NCBI RefSeq assembly: GCF_002387895.1
Contig: NZ_DGLI01000013.1
Location: 122,222 to 155,115 of the forward strand
DNA: 32,894 nucleotides
Reading direction: 5' to 3'
Origin: Clostridium sp. UBA4548
GTDB lineage: Bacteria > Bacillota > Clostridia > Clostridiales > Clostridiaceae
Part shown: in pieces, positions 23,867 through 31,186 of the stretch
Layout: each line of letters opens with the position of its first letter
How positions within the stretch are numbered: the stretch's first letter is position 1
Made by a program: the position numbers and the translations under genes
The notes under the pieces: generated by a model
Databases searched by the model: none
What the model was told of the DNA's origin: nothing
Seen by the model: only the letters and a program-made list of their open reading frames with translations

Positions 23867-24820
23867 TTAATTAGTTGAGAAATGTTGAGTTGCGTAAACA
23901 TAGTTTCCTTGGCTGCTGAATACTACTCCTGCCCCCATTTTAGTCCAATTAGCACTTAAAATGTTTGCTCTGTGTCCTGGAGAGTTCATCCATTGATCAA
24001 CTAAATATTTAGCTGTAGTTGTAGCTTCTGGGTAACCTTGGCTGTAGAATATATTTTCACCATATCCATTAGTGTTATACTTGAAGTATTTAGTTGCTAA
24101 GTCCATTGGGCTAGCGTTGTTTAGAGATGGTGTGTTGTGCTCAAAGTAGTTATATTGAAGCATGTTATTAGATTTATATCTAGCAATTGGTCTCATGTTT
24201 TCTTCCCAAGCTAATGGCTTAAGTCCAGCCTTGGTTCTTTCTTGATTAACATAAGTTAGTATTTCCTTTTCCACTGCATCTAGATATTTAAAGCTCTTAT
24301 TATTTGGATTAGCAGGTACACCACTTGGTACTGTTGTACTTGGCGTTGTAGCTGGTTCTTCAACTTTTGGAGCTTCTGTTTTTGGAACTTCTTTTGAAGG
24401 TACTTCAACCTGTGGAGCCTCTACTTTTGGATCTTCAATTACTGGAACCTGAGTCTTTGGTTCTTCTACAACTGGAGTTTCAGTTTTAGGATTTTCTACT
24501 ACTGGAACTTCTACGTTATTATCTTCATTTGTTACTGGTGTTTCTACTACTGAATTGTCTTCATCAGCAACTACACAATTATCACTAGGTAATTGAACTT
24601 GTACTGGTGCAATACCATCACAAGAATTTCTTAAGTTTAAAGGTAGATTTATAGTTTGTCCACTATTTTGTGAATTTGAAATCTGGCTTTGAACTATTTG
24701 CTGCGTAGGAAACTTTGGTATTTCAACTTTATTTGTAGCTGTTCCAGCAGCTACTCCTGAAGCAGAACCTCCTGCAGTAAATAGAGATAAAACTAAAGCT
24801 AATAATTTATTTGTTATCAT
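23867..24820 (-). CDS. Secreted CAP-domain protein with Pro/Glu/Val repeats (YkwD-like)
   Basis: A 317-residue exported protein. A short signal-like N-terminus (MITNKLLALVLSLFTAGGSA) leads to a low-complexity linker (~90-175) of degenerate units such as VPVVENPKTET and APKVEEPAT that probably spans the cell wall. Residues ~180-317 form a CAP/SCP domain: YVNQERTKAGL, FEHNTPS (His), GENIFYSQG (Glu), WMNSPGHRANIL (His) and YVYATQHF. CAP proteins of this YkwD group are common in clostridia; several are sporulation or surface proteins and few have known activity. RBS AAGGAG lies 9 bases before the ATG. A second, nearly identical gene begins at the window end (32735-32894). Confidence 0.87.
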   Translation of the reverse strand: MITNKLLALVLSLFTAGGSASGVAAGTATNKVEIPKFPTQQIVQSQISNSQNSGQTINLPLNLRNSCDGIAPVQVQLPSDNCVVADEDNSVVETPVTNEDNNVEVPVVENPKTETPVVEEPKTQVPVIEDPKVEAPQVEVPSKEVPKTEAPKVEEPATTPSTTVPSGVPANPNNKSFKYLDAVEKEILTYVNQERTKAGLKPLAWEENMRPIARYKSNNMLQYNYFEHNTPSLNNASPMDLATKYFKYNTNGYGENIFYSQGYPEATTTAKYLVDQWMNSPGHRANILSANWTKMGAGVVFSSQGNYVYATQHFSTN

Positions 24821-25060
24821 ATATCAACAACTCCTTATTTTTTATTTTGCTCCTTGCTTTCTTGGGGGTATGTGTAACTCCATCTTGCAATCAGTAGCTT
24901 TTATTTCTTAGGTGCCTTGCTGATGAACATATCTTAACATGGGATAAAAACTAAAACAACCCCTGTCCAACATTTTCATAATGGGGGTAAAACAATCCAG
25001 ATTTCATTAATAAAATTAAAAAAGCGTCAACTTATTTTCATTATTAAGAGGGGGAGGGTG
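24821..25060 (-). other. Long leader of the CAP gene
   Basis: Reading the minus strand toward the ATG at 24820, I see a GC-richer stretch than its surroundings with possible pairing ATCAG/CTGAT (24920s with 24890s) and the conserved-looking string GATGGAGTTACACATACCCC. ACCCC/GGGGT repeats occur near 24960-24990. It does not match a riboswitch class I know. No ORF with a ribosome binding site is seen. Confidence 0.3.
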
Positions 25061-25301
25061 CTAATTGAGAAACATATAAAGCATCGTTATAGTTTTTGTG
25101 GATTTTAATATTTTTTAGCAGAAGATTAAATACACTTATTTATGATTAGCAAAAAAAACTAAGTGTATATAGAAATATTTTGAGGATAACTTTCACTAAC
25201 AGTGGTAATCTTGGGGGAGTGGCTAAGGAATAAAAAAACTTTCCATCACCTGCATCCATAGTAAACTAGTAAGGTTATATGGAAAATTATTGAATCAAAT
25301 G
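25061..25301. other. Intergenic region between CAP and hflX leaders
   Basis: Contains a hairpin, TACACTTA (25131-25138) with TAAGTGTA (25160-25167), whose loop carries an A8 run, and little else. No coding frame with a ribosome binding site was found. Confidence 0.35.
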
Positions 25302-25331
25302 TTGATTTACTGTTAATATTTATGTTATAAT
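25302..25331 (+). promoter_or_regulatory. Promoter of the hflX leader transcript
   Basis: TTGATT (25302-25307) and TATAAT (25326-25331) with an 18-base spacer; TGT directly precedes the -10, making it an extended -10 promoter. The start point would be near 25338, about 665 bases before hflX. Confidence 0.7.
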
Positions 25332-25363
25332 TAATTGAAAAGTTAAAAGGTGAGGTGAAAACG

Positions 25364-25402
25364 GTGTTAATTTTCTTTTTAAGATTCCGTAATTTAGTTT
25401 AA
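25364..25402 (+). CDS. Leader peptide 1 of hflX, MLIFFLRFRNLV
   Basis: GTG 25364 follows AGGTGAGGTG (25348-25357) and encodes MLIFFLRFRNLV then TAA. It begins about 26 bases after the predicted transcription start. Arg-Phe-Arg is a basic-x-basic motif, the context at which macrolide-bound ribosomes arrest (as in the MRLR of ErmD leader peptide). The start MLIFFLR also resembles the MLVFQMR of the ErmB leader peptide. Function as a drug sensor is inferred. Confidence 0.65.
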   Translation: MLIFFLRFRNLV

Positions 25403-25423
25403 TAAAACAACTAAATAATTGAT

Positions 25424-25466
25424 AAGGTACAAAACTCTAAGAGTTTTGGTTTATTTGTTATGCCTT
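25424..25466 (+). promoter_or_regulatory. Leader hairpin module 1 after leader peptide 1
   Basis: Outer stem AAGGTA (25424-25429) with TGCCTT (25461-25466); inner stem CAAAACT (25430-25436) with AGTTTTG (25442-25448). The module begins 22 bases after the leader stop codon. Its architecture is repeated in module 2. Confidence 0.5.
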
Positions 25467-25665
25467 ATTCAGGACTCTTTCAAAGAATATTCATAACCGC
25501 TTTAATACCAAAAAACATCTTTATTTAAAAACAATTTATATTAACTGCCATAATGTTTCTTTAGCAGGCTTTGCTGAAGAGAAGCTTTATGGAAGAGAGT
25601 GGGTAGTAATTTATTATTATTTTTATTGCCTTCTATATATTTTTGTTTTGTTAATAATGTATTTT

Positions 25666-25706
25666 AAGGTTGCAGGTGACGTGTGTTCATTTGCAGCCTT
25701 TTTATT
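25666..25706 (+). terminator. Intrinsic terminator within the hflX leader
   Basis: AAGGTTGCAGGTGA (25666-25679) pairs with TCATTTGCAGCCTT (25687-25700), 14 pairs including three wobbles, with loop CGTGTGT and a following TTTATTAT. It lies between the two leader ORFs and should stop transcription before hflX unless an upstream event prevents folding. Confidence 0.7.
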
Positions 25707-25725
25707 ATGCAAGGAGGAATTAAAA

Positions 25726-25770
25726 ATGATTTTAAAGGCATGTATATTCAGTATCAGATTAAGAGCTTAA
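25726..25770 (+). CDS. Leader peptide 2 of hflX, MILKACIFSIRLRA
   Basis: ATG 25726 follows a consensus AAGGAGG (25711-25717) with an 8-base gap and encodes MILKACIFSIRLRA then TAA at 25768-25770. Arg-Leu-Arg is the classic macrolide arrest motif of ErmD-type leaders, and IFSI also occurs in the ErmC leader. It lies just after the terminator at 25666-25706, 234 bases before hflX. Confidence 0.7.
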   Translation: MILKACIFSIRLRA

Positions 25771-25795
25771 TACCGGTATTATGACTTCCTACATG

Positions 25796-25856
25796 AAGGT
25801 ATGTACAAAACTAACTATCATAGGGCGTTTTGATATTATTTTACCCCATGTACCTT
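25796..25856 (+). promoter_or_regulatory. Leader hairpin module 2 after leader peptide 2
   Basis: Outer stem AAGGTA (25796-25801) with TACCTT (25851-25856); inner stem CAAAAC (25806-25811) with GTTTTG (25827-25832). Begins 26 bases after the leader 2 stop. It mirrors module 1 at 25424-25466 in stem sequences and spacing. Confidence 0.5.
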
Positions 25857-25858
25857 TT

Positions 25859-25940
25859 AGGGAGTTCTCATTTAATTTTTACTTGCAAAGTAGAATCCCT
25901 TTAAATGTGGAAATTGTCATGATTCCGTGCTATGAGAACT
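25859..25940 (+). promoter_or_regulatory. Mutually exclusive pairings before hflX
   Basis: AGGGA-G-TTCT (25859-25868) can pair with AGAATCCCT (25892-25900). AGTTCTCAT (25863-25871) can instead pair perfectly with ATGAGAACT (25932-25940). The two share bases and cannot coexist, the hallmark of an attenuator switch. A further hairpin, TCAACTTA/TAAGTTGA (25954-25980), sits just before the hflX ribosome binding site. Confidence 0.5.
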
Positions 25941-26003
25941 AAAAATAGCAAATTCAACTTATTGTAAATCAGTAAGTTGATTATTTAAAGGAGAGTATAG
26001 TAT

Positions 26004-27284
26004 ATGGAACAAAAACAAAAAGCATTATTAGTAGGTGTAAATTTAAACAATAAATCAGATTTTAAAGAATCTATGGAGGAACTTAGTAACTTAGCCTTTG
26101 CATGTGATTTTCAGGTCACAGGAGAAGTAACACAAAATTTAAAGGCTAGTAATAATCCACTTTATATTGGTACTGGAAAAGTTAAAGAGGTTCTTTTTTT
26201 AATAGAAGAAACACAAAGCAATGTGATTATCTTTAATAATGAACTAAGTCCATCTCAACTTAAAAACCTAGAAAAAACTTTAAAGTGTAGGATTTTAGAT
26301 AGAACTGCATTAATTTTAGAGATATTTGCTCAAAGAGCACAAACCCATGAAGCAAAGCTTCAGGTTGAGGTGGCTAATTTAAAATATATGTTGCCCCGTC
26401 TAATAGGTTCTCGTGAAAATTTAGGACGCCAAAGTGGTGGTGTAGGAACAAAAAATAAGGGAACTGGTGAGAAAAAGTTAGAACTTGACCGTAGAAAGGT
26501 AGAAGAGAGAATAGTAGCTTTAAATAGAGAGCTAGAAAATGTTGTATTTCAAAGACAAACTCAACGTAAAAGACGAAGCAAAAATCGTATTCCAGTAGTA
26601 GCGTTGGTTGGGTATACTAATGCAGGTAAATCTACAGTAATGAATACAATGATAGATAGTTTTAAAATATCCGAAGAAAAGAAGGTTTTTGAGAAAGATA
26701 TGTTATTTGCTACTCTTGAAACCTCAGTTAGAAGTATAGTTCTTCCAGATAATAAAAACTTTTTGTTATCTGATACTGTTGGATTTGTCAGTAATTTACC
26801 CCATGATTTAGTAAAGGCTTTTCGATCTACCTTAGAAGAAGTAAGTGAGGCAGATTTATTAATACACGTTGTAGATTATTCAAATCCAAATTATAAGCAT
26901 CAAATAGAGGTGACAAAGGATACTCTGAACCAAATAGGGGCAGGAGATATACCTGTAATTTATGCTTATAATAAAGTTGATTTAGTAGAGACCACTGTTT
27001 TATTAGAGGAAAGTGATACCGCATATATTTCAGCTAAGAAAAAGGTAGGAATAGATAAATTGATAGAATTGATAAGTAAGAGGATATTTAATGAATATGT
27101 TCAATGTGAGATGCTAATACCTTATGATAGAGGGAATATAGTTTCTCATTTGAAGGATAAAGCTAATGTGAAATCTATGAGATATGAAAACCATGGAGTT
27201 TTATTAGATTTAGAGTGCAGCAAAGTTGACTTTGAAAAACATGAAGAATTTTTAATTGCCAGTGATGAAGTTACCCTAGTATAG
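26004..27284 (+). CDS. hflX: GTPase HflX, probably HflXr-type ribosome-splitting factor
   Basis: A 426-residue translational GTPase that binds the 50S subunit and splits stalled ribosomes. The N-terminal HflX domain (residues ~1-110, ending NVIIFNNELSPSQLKNLE) is followed by DRTALILEIFAQRAQTHEAK, a glycine-rich linker (ENLGRQSGGVGTKNKG) and a coiled coil (~150-190). The G domain has GYTNAGKST (G1), DTVGFVSNLPHDLV (G3), NKVD (G4) and SAK (G5). AAAGGAG precedes ATG 26004. The ~665-base leader with two arrest-type peptides and a terminator is what one expects of an antibiotic-inducible HflXr rather than a housekeeping copy; this assignment is inferred from the leader. Confidence 0.92.
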   Translation: MEQKQKALLVGVNLNNKSDFKESMEELSNLAFACDFQVTGEVTQNLKASNNPLYIGTGKVKEVLFLIEETQSNVIIFNNELSPSQLKNLEKTLKCRILDRTALILEIFAQRAQTHEAKLQVEVANLKYMLPRLIGSRENLGRQSGGVGTKNKGTGEKKLELDRRKVEERIVALNRELENVVFQRQTQRKRRSKNRIPVVALVGYTNAGKSTVMNTMIDSFKISEEKKVFEKDMLFATLETSVRSIVLPDNKNFLLSDTVGFVSNLPHDLVKAFRSTLEEVSEADLLIHVVDYSNPNYKHQIEVTKDTLNQIGAGDIPVIYAYNKVDLVETTVLLEESDTAYISAKKKVGIDKLIELISKRIFNEYVQCEMLIPYDRGNIVSHLKDKANVKSMRYENHGVLLDLECSKVDFEKHEEFLIASDEVTLV

Positions 27285-27381
27285 CAGTAAATATAAAGCT
27301 AATTACAATAAAAATTTTGAAATTGTTAGCATTATTCCATCTTATTTGCTATGCTTATTATAAAGATATTAAAAACTTAAG

Positions 27382-27421
27382 CACCTTCAAATCATTTTAT
27401 GATTTGAGAGGTGTTTTTTTT
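27382..27421 (+). terminator. Intrinsic terminator after hflX
   Basis: CACCTTCAAATCAT pairs with ATGATTTGAGAGGTG around TTT (27382-27413), with one bulge, then eight T. Strong Rho-independent terminator. Confidence 0.88.
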
Positions 27422-27764
27422 ATATATAGATAATTCACTTCAAAATCATTTCAAACGTAAATATACCTTACCAAGTTAACGTGGTTATATACTTATGAGC
27501 ATATTAATGTTTTTGTGTTGTTTAAAAAAGGTAAAACAATTTTAAAAGTAGGTCTTTAAAAAAATTACCAGTGGAAATACTATAATAAATAGTATAAGAA
27601 TCTTTAATTGCTATAACTAACATGATATACTATATTAGTAAAATTTATAATGAAAATTGTTTATATAATTAATATCCGATTATTTTAAAGTAAAAATAAA
27701 AAAGCAACAGTGAAGCAGTAAAAGATTAATAGTACTAGTAATGTGGAAAAGGTAGGTAAGGTAT
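27422..27764. other. Intergenic region upstream of murA
   Basis: Holds a 16-base near-palindrome, ACCAAGTTAACGTGGT (27470-27485), with one mismatched pair, which could be an operator. AT-rich -10-like hexamers occur near 27585 and 27635, but no promoter stands out. A 16-codon frame from ATG 27495 lacks a good ribosome binding site. Confidence 0.35.
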
Positions 27765-29063
27765 ATGCGTTGGATTGAGGTTGAGAAAAGTAAAAGTATA
27801 AATGGTAATGTGTCAATATCAGGATCGAAAAATAGTTCGTTACCAATATTAACTGCCTGTTGTTTATCAAATGAACCTGTAATTTTAAAAAATATTCCAC
27901 ACATTTCTGATGTAAAAGTTATATATGATATTATTAGTAACATAGGTGGTACTATATGTGAAGAGGGAGATAGTATAAAAATAAATCCATCCCAAATTCA
28001 TAGTGCCTTTATAGAACAAGAAATGTCATCAAAGTATAGGGCGGCTTATTATTTTGTGGGAGCTCTACTTGCAAAGCAGAAGAGGGTCTCCATAGGCTAT
28101 CCAGGGGGAGATGATTTTGGTTCTAGACCTATAGATCAGCATGTTAAGGGGCTGGAAGCTTTAGGAGCAAAATTTACTTTTCATAAGGATTTTTATGTGG
28201 TTGAGGCGGAAAAACTTACGGGAGCAGATATTTATTTTGATGTTATAACTTGTGGAGCAACTATAAATGTGCTTTTAGCTTCTATTTTAGCAGAAGGAAG
28301 AACGGTACTTAGGAATGCAGCTAGGGATCCTGAAGTAGTAGATTTAGCAATTTTTTTAAATAAGATGGGAGCTCAAGTTAAGGGAGCTGGAACAGATACT
28401 CTAGTTATTGAGGGTGTGAAAGAACTAAAAGGCACAGAACATTCTATTATCCCGGATAGGTTAATTGCAGCTAGTTTTCTTATGAGCGTTGGTATTACTG
28501 GAGGAAGTATAATAGTTAATAACGTGATTCCAGAGCACCTTCATAATTGCATTGCTAAGCTCCAAGAAGCAGGAATGGAAATTGAAGAAGGGGATAATTA
28601 TATTAAAGCTTTTTCTGATGGCAATTTAAATGGAGTTAATATAAAGACAGGAATGTATCCCAGTTTTGCAACAGACCTACAACAGCCAATTACGGCACTA
28701 TTAATTGGAGCCAATAGTCATAGTACTATAGTTGAAAATGTATATCCGAATAGATTTAACCATTGTGTAGAGCTGAATAAAATGGGAGCAGATATTATTT
28801 TGAGAGAAGGTAGTGCAGTAATTCCAGGTAGAAGAACCTTAAAAGGTGCATGGGTTCATGCTTCTGATGTGAGAGCAGGAATTTCTTTGATACTTGCAGC
28901 CTTAGGGGCTGAAGGGGTTACAAAAATTACTGGAGTTGATCATATTGAAAGAGGATATGAAAATATTATAGATATATTTAGTAGTTTAGGGGTAAGTATA
29001 AGAATCTGTGAAAATGCCGATATTACTGATACAAATATAGAAATTGATGAGATTTATGGGTAA
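27765..29063 (+). CDS. murA: UDP-GlcNAc 1-carboxyvinyltransferase, Cys-to-Asp variant
   Basis: A 432-residue enzyme for the first committed step of peptidoglycan synthesis, transferring enolpyruvyl from PEP to UDP-GlcNAc. Active-site elements are present: GSKNSSLPIL (Lys22, Asn23), Arg92, RPIDQH (Arg121), YPSFATDLQQP (Asp304), HASDVRAG (Arg370) and DHIERGYEN (Arg396). The catalytic-loop cysteine (Cys115 in E. coli, PGGC) is Asp116 here: PGGDDFGSRP. Asp at this position is known in mycobacterial and chlamydial MurA, keeps activity and confers resistance to fosfomycin. Clostridia often carry two MurA paralogues; whether this is the sole copy cannot be told. Ends at a strong terminator. Confidence 0.93.
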   Translation: MRWIEVEKSKSINGNVSISGSKNSSLPILTACCLSNEPVILKNIPHISDVKVIYDIISNIGGTICEEGDSIKINPSQIHSAFIEQEMSSKYRAAYYFVGALLAKQKRVSIGYPGGDDFGSRPIDQHVKGLEALGAKFTFHKDFYVVEAEKLTGADIYFDVITCGATINVLLASILAEGRTVLRNAARDPEVVDLAIFLNKMGAQVKGAGTDTLVIEGVKELKGTEHSIIPDRLIAASFLMSVGITGGSIIVNNVIPEHLHNCIAKLQEAGMEIEEGDNYIKAFSDGNLNGVNIKTGMYPSFATDLQQPITALLIGANSHSTIVENVYPNRFNHCVELNKMGADIILREGSAVIPGRRTLKGAWVHASDVRAGISLILAALGAEGVTKITGVDHIERGYENIIDIFSSLGVSIRICENADITDTNIEIDEIYG

Positions 29064-29088
29064 GCATAAATAACTAACTATGTATTTA

Positions 29089-29134
29089 TGATCACAAGAG
29101 TATAAGTATTGTATTCTCTTGTGATCACTTTTTA
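29089..29134 (+). terminator. Intrinsic terminator after murA
   Basis: TGATCACAAGAG (29089-29100) and CTCTTGTGATCA (29116-29127) form a perfect 12-bp stem followed by CTTTTTAT. Confidence 0.85.
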
Positions 29135-29268
29135 TATTGGCATAAATGCTTCACTTTCACTTAGTTAAGAGTTTTAAAATGCTGTGATATATGTTTATAA
29201 AAATATTTATAAACGAAAAATTCATAACAGAACTTGAAAATATTAAGAATTAGTTTTGTAATTAGATT

Positions 29269-30558
29269 TTATGGAGTTAACCTAGTCCTATCCCTTGGGA
29301 ATAAGGAGGTTTCTCTTACATTAGATAAACCTAAAAGTTGTGCAGTAAGTCTTTCAAGACCGATTGCAAGGCCTCCATGAGGTGGCATACCGTATTTAAA
29401 GGTATTAGTATAACCTTGGTAATTTTCAGGAGTGAGCCCTTTATAGAGAATGTTTTCTATAAGCATGTTGTAACCATGAATTCTTTGCCCACCAGTGGTG
29501 ATTTCAAGACCTCTAAATAAAAGGTCAAAGGAGCGAGTTTCTTCTTCACCTAAGGGCATAGTATACATAGGTCTTTTTCTTCTTGGATAATTAGTTAAAA
29601 ATAAAAATTCACTACCGAGTTTTTCTTTAGAGTACCTGCATATAAGCTTTTCACCTTCAGGGTCTAAGTCACCTTCAAGGTCTGTTTTTCCATATTCATT
29701 TTTCAAAATTTCAATGGCATTACTAAAACTAAGTCTTGGTATAGTATCTTTAATCTCGGGAATACTTACTTCTAAGATTTTCAAACACTTTTCACCTTCA
29801 TTTTCAAGCTTGGTGAATATATATTTTAGAAGACTTTCCTCCAGTTTCATTAAGTCTTCTTCATTTTCTATAAAACCCATTTCAAGGTCCATACTTATAT
29901 ACTCGTTTAAATGTCTGTTTGTATTATGCTGTTCAGCTCTATAAACGGCACCAATTTCAAAAACTCTTTCATAGCCAGCACCTACCATCATTTGCTTGTA
30001 AAATTGAGGACTTTGGGCTAGATATGCCTTATTTTCAAAATATTTTATTTCAAACATATCTGTGCCACCTTCAGCACCCTCTGCTACAATTTTAGGGGTG
30101 AAAATCTCTGTAAAACCTTGCTTAATTAAAAATTCTCTAAAACCTTCAGCAATTATTCCTTGAGTTTTAAATATGGAATGCTTTTTTTCTTGTCTTAAAC
30201 TTAGAACTCTATTATTTAGCATAGTATCTAAATTTACTTCTAATTCTTTTTTGTTTATTTCAATGGGAAGTTCTTCTTGAACTTCATTTAAAACTTCTAT
30301 ATTTTCTATCAAAACTTCAAAGGGATTCAAGGTGTTATTACCTTCTTTTAAAAGTCCTTCTATAGAAATTACAGACTCCAATTTTAAACTGCTAATATCT
30401 ATAAAATTATTATCAACTATACATTGAACCAGGCCTGTTCTATCTCTCAATATAAGGAAAGTTATAGCTTTAAGCTTCCTAACTCTATGAACCCATCCTT
30501 TAATTAATATTTTTTCTCCAATATATCTTTCTAAATTTTCTATAGTTACTCTTTCCAT
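29269..30558 (-). CDS. aspS: Archaeal-type aspartyl-tRNA synthetase (AspS2, probably nondiscriminating)
   Basis: A 429-residue class IIb synthetase. An N-terminal OB fold (KILIKGWVHRVRKLKAITFL) binds the anticodon. Motif 1 is FREFLIKQGFTEIFTPKI, motif 2 RAEQHNTNRHLNEYISMDLE and motif 3 GGLAIGLERL. The length lacks the ~150-residue insertion of bacterial AspRS, so this is the archaeal/eukaryal form. In clostridia this form accompanies a bacterial AspRS and charges tRNA-Asn with Asp for GatCAB amidation; that role is inferred here. AAGGAG followed by ATGATTATG favours the second ATG (30558) for spacing. Expression passes two T-box antiterminator/terminator modules. Confidence 0.88.
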   Translation of the reverse strand: MERVTIENLERYIGEKILIKGWVHRVRKLKAITFLILRDRTGLVQCIVDNNFIDISSLKLESVISIEGLLKEGNNTLNPFEVLIENIEVLNEVQEELPIEINKKELEVNLDTMLNNRVLSLRQEKKHSIFKTQGIIAEGFREFLIKQGFTEIFTPKIVAEGAEGGTDMFEIKYFENKAYLAQSPQFYKQMMVGAGYERVFEIGAVYRAEQHNTNRHLNEYISMDLEMGFIENEEDLMKLEESLLKYIFTKLENEGEKCLKILEVSIPEIKDTIPRLSFSNAIEILKNEYGKTDLEGDLDPEGEKLICRYSKEKLGSEFLFLTNYPRRKRPMYTMPLGEEETRSFDLLFRGLEITTGGQRIHGYNMLIENILYKGLTPENYQGYTNTFKYGMPPHGGLAIGLERLTAQLLGLSNVRETSLFPRDRTRLTP

Positions 30559-30668
30559 AATCATTCTCCTTTTTATAATAAATTCATTAATGTATTTTGA
30601 AACTGGGTGAACTTTAATTAATGTATAAAATCCTTGTTTAAGAAATAAACTTAATTGGGAAACACAAA

Positions 30669-30720
30669 GCCCCTTGAGTAAAAACTCAAGGGGCGAAAAA
30701 TCGCGGTACCACCCTTATTA
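30669..30720 (-). promoter_or_regulatory. Second (downstream) T-box antiterminator/terminator module
   Basis: On the minus strand the T-box core AAGGGTGGTACCGCG (complement of ~30702-30716) is followed by a perfect 11-bp terminator stem, GCCCCTTGAGT with ACTCAAGGGGC (30669-30694), and TTTGTGTTT. The core matches the consensus better than the upstream module. In the ~175 bases between the two terminators I cannot find a Stem I: no AGTA/GAA loop-E pair and no GGGGATGGTG apical motif. It may lack tRNA anticodon reading of its own. Confidence 0.8.
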
Positions 30721-30892
30721 ACTTAAATAATTAAGTAGAATTTTAAAGCTAAGTCAGCATATAACCTTTATGATGTTTCTTAAAGTGAAAGGTTCAATAC
30801 TAAACTAGAATAAAATACTTCTTAATATTTCTTATAGATCAAATTAAATGAGGAAACAGGTAAGCCATAATTTCTCTAAAGTGGGCCCAAAT

Positions 30893-31136
30893 TTAAAAAA
30901 ATAAAAGCTCCCACTCCATGTAGGAGTGAGAGCATAAGCTTCACGGTACCATCCTAATTTGACACAAAAGTTTATTTAAGTCATCTCAATACCTTTTAAC
31001 GGAGGTTGCCGGTTTGCTCTACTAAAAAAGGTTCAAGCAAACTTCTCTGGGAGGTCCTTCAATATTAATGTTCTCATGGAGCTTACACCATCCCCCACTC
31101 GCTTTGGATACTAGTTAATATTTACTCTTCCCTTCA
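30893..31136 (-). promoter_or_regulatory. Complete T-box riboswitch (upstream module)
   Basis: Minus-strand elements in order: GAAGGGAAGAGTA (Stem I base and loop E), AGCGAGTGGGGGATGGTG (apical motif), TAATATTGAAGGACCTCCC (specifier region closing Stem I), GTTTGCT/AGCAAAC (Stem II), then AATTAGGATGGTACCGTGA (T-box core, 30941-30959). A terminator GCTCCCACTCC/GGAGTGAGAGC (30907-30933) and a T tract follow. The codon-reading position holds GGA by strict alignment, with GAC (Asp) overlapping by one base; the aspartyl synthetase downstream favours GAC. Uncharged tRNA would prevent termination. Confidence 0.92.
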
Positions 31137-31157
31137 TTGAATTAAACATTTTTTATT

Positions 31158-31186
31158 ATTCTAATACTAATATAAGCAGATGTCAA
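31158..31186 (-). promoter_or_regulatory. Promoter of the T-box-aspS transcript
   Basis: On the minus strand TTGACA (31186-31181) and TAGAAT (31163-31158) with a 17-base spacer, about 20 bases before the first T-box stem. Confidence 0.85.

Noticed and set aside
24821..25000. c-di-GMP, c-di-AMP or cobalamin riboswitch before the CAP gene
   Set aside because: None of the conserved core strings of these classes is present on either strand.
27495..27545. Leader ORF MSILMFLCCLKKVKQF before murA
   Set aside because: It contains Lys-Val-Lys, but no Shine-Dalgarno sequence precedes the ATG at a usable distance.
30721..30890. A full Stem I for the second T-box module
   Set aside because: I looked for AGTA paired with GAA and for the GGGGATGGTG apical motif on the minus strand. 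Isolated AGTA and GAA strings occur, but not in a foldable arrangement.
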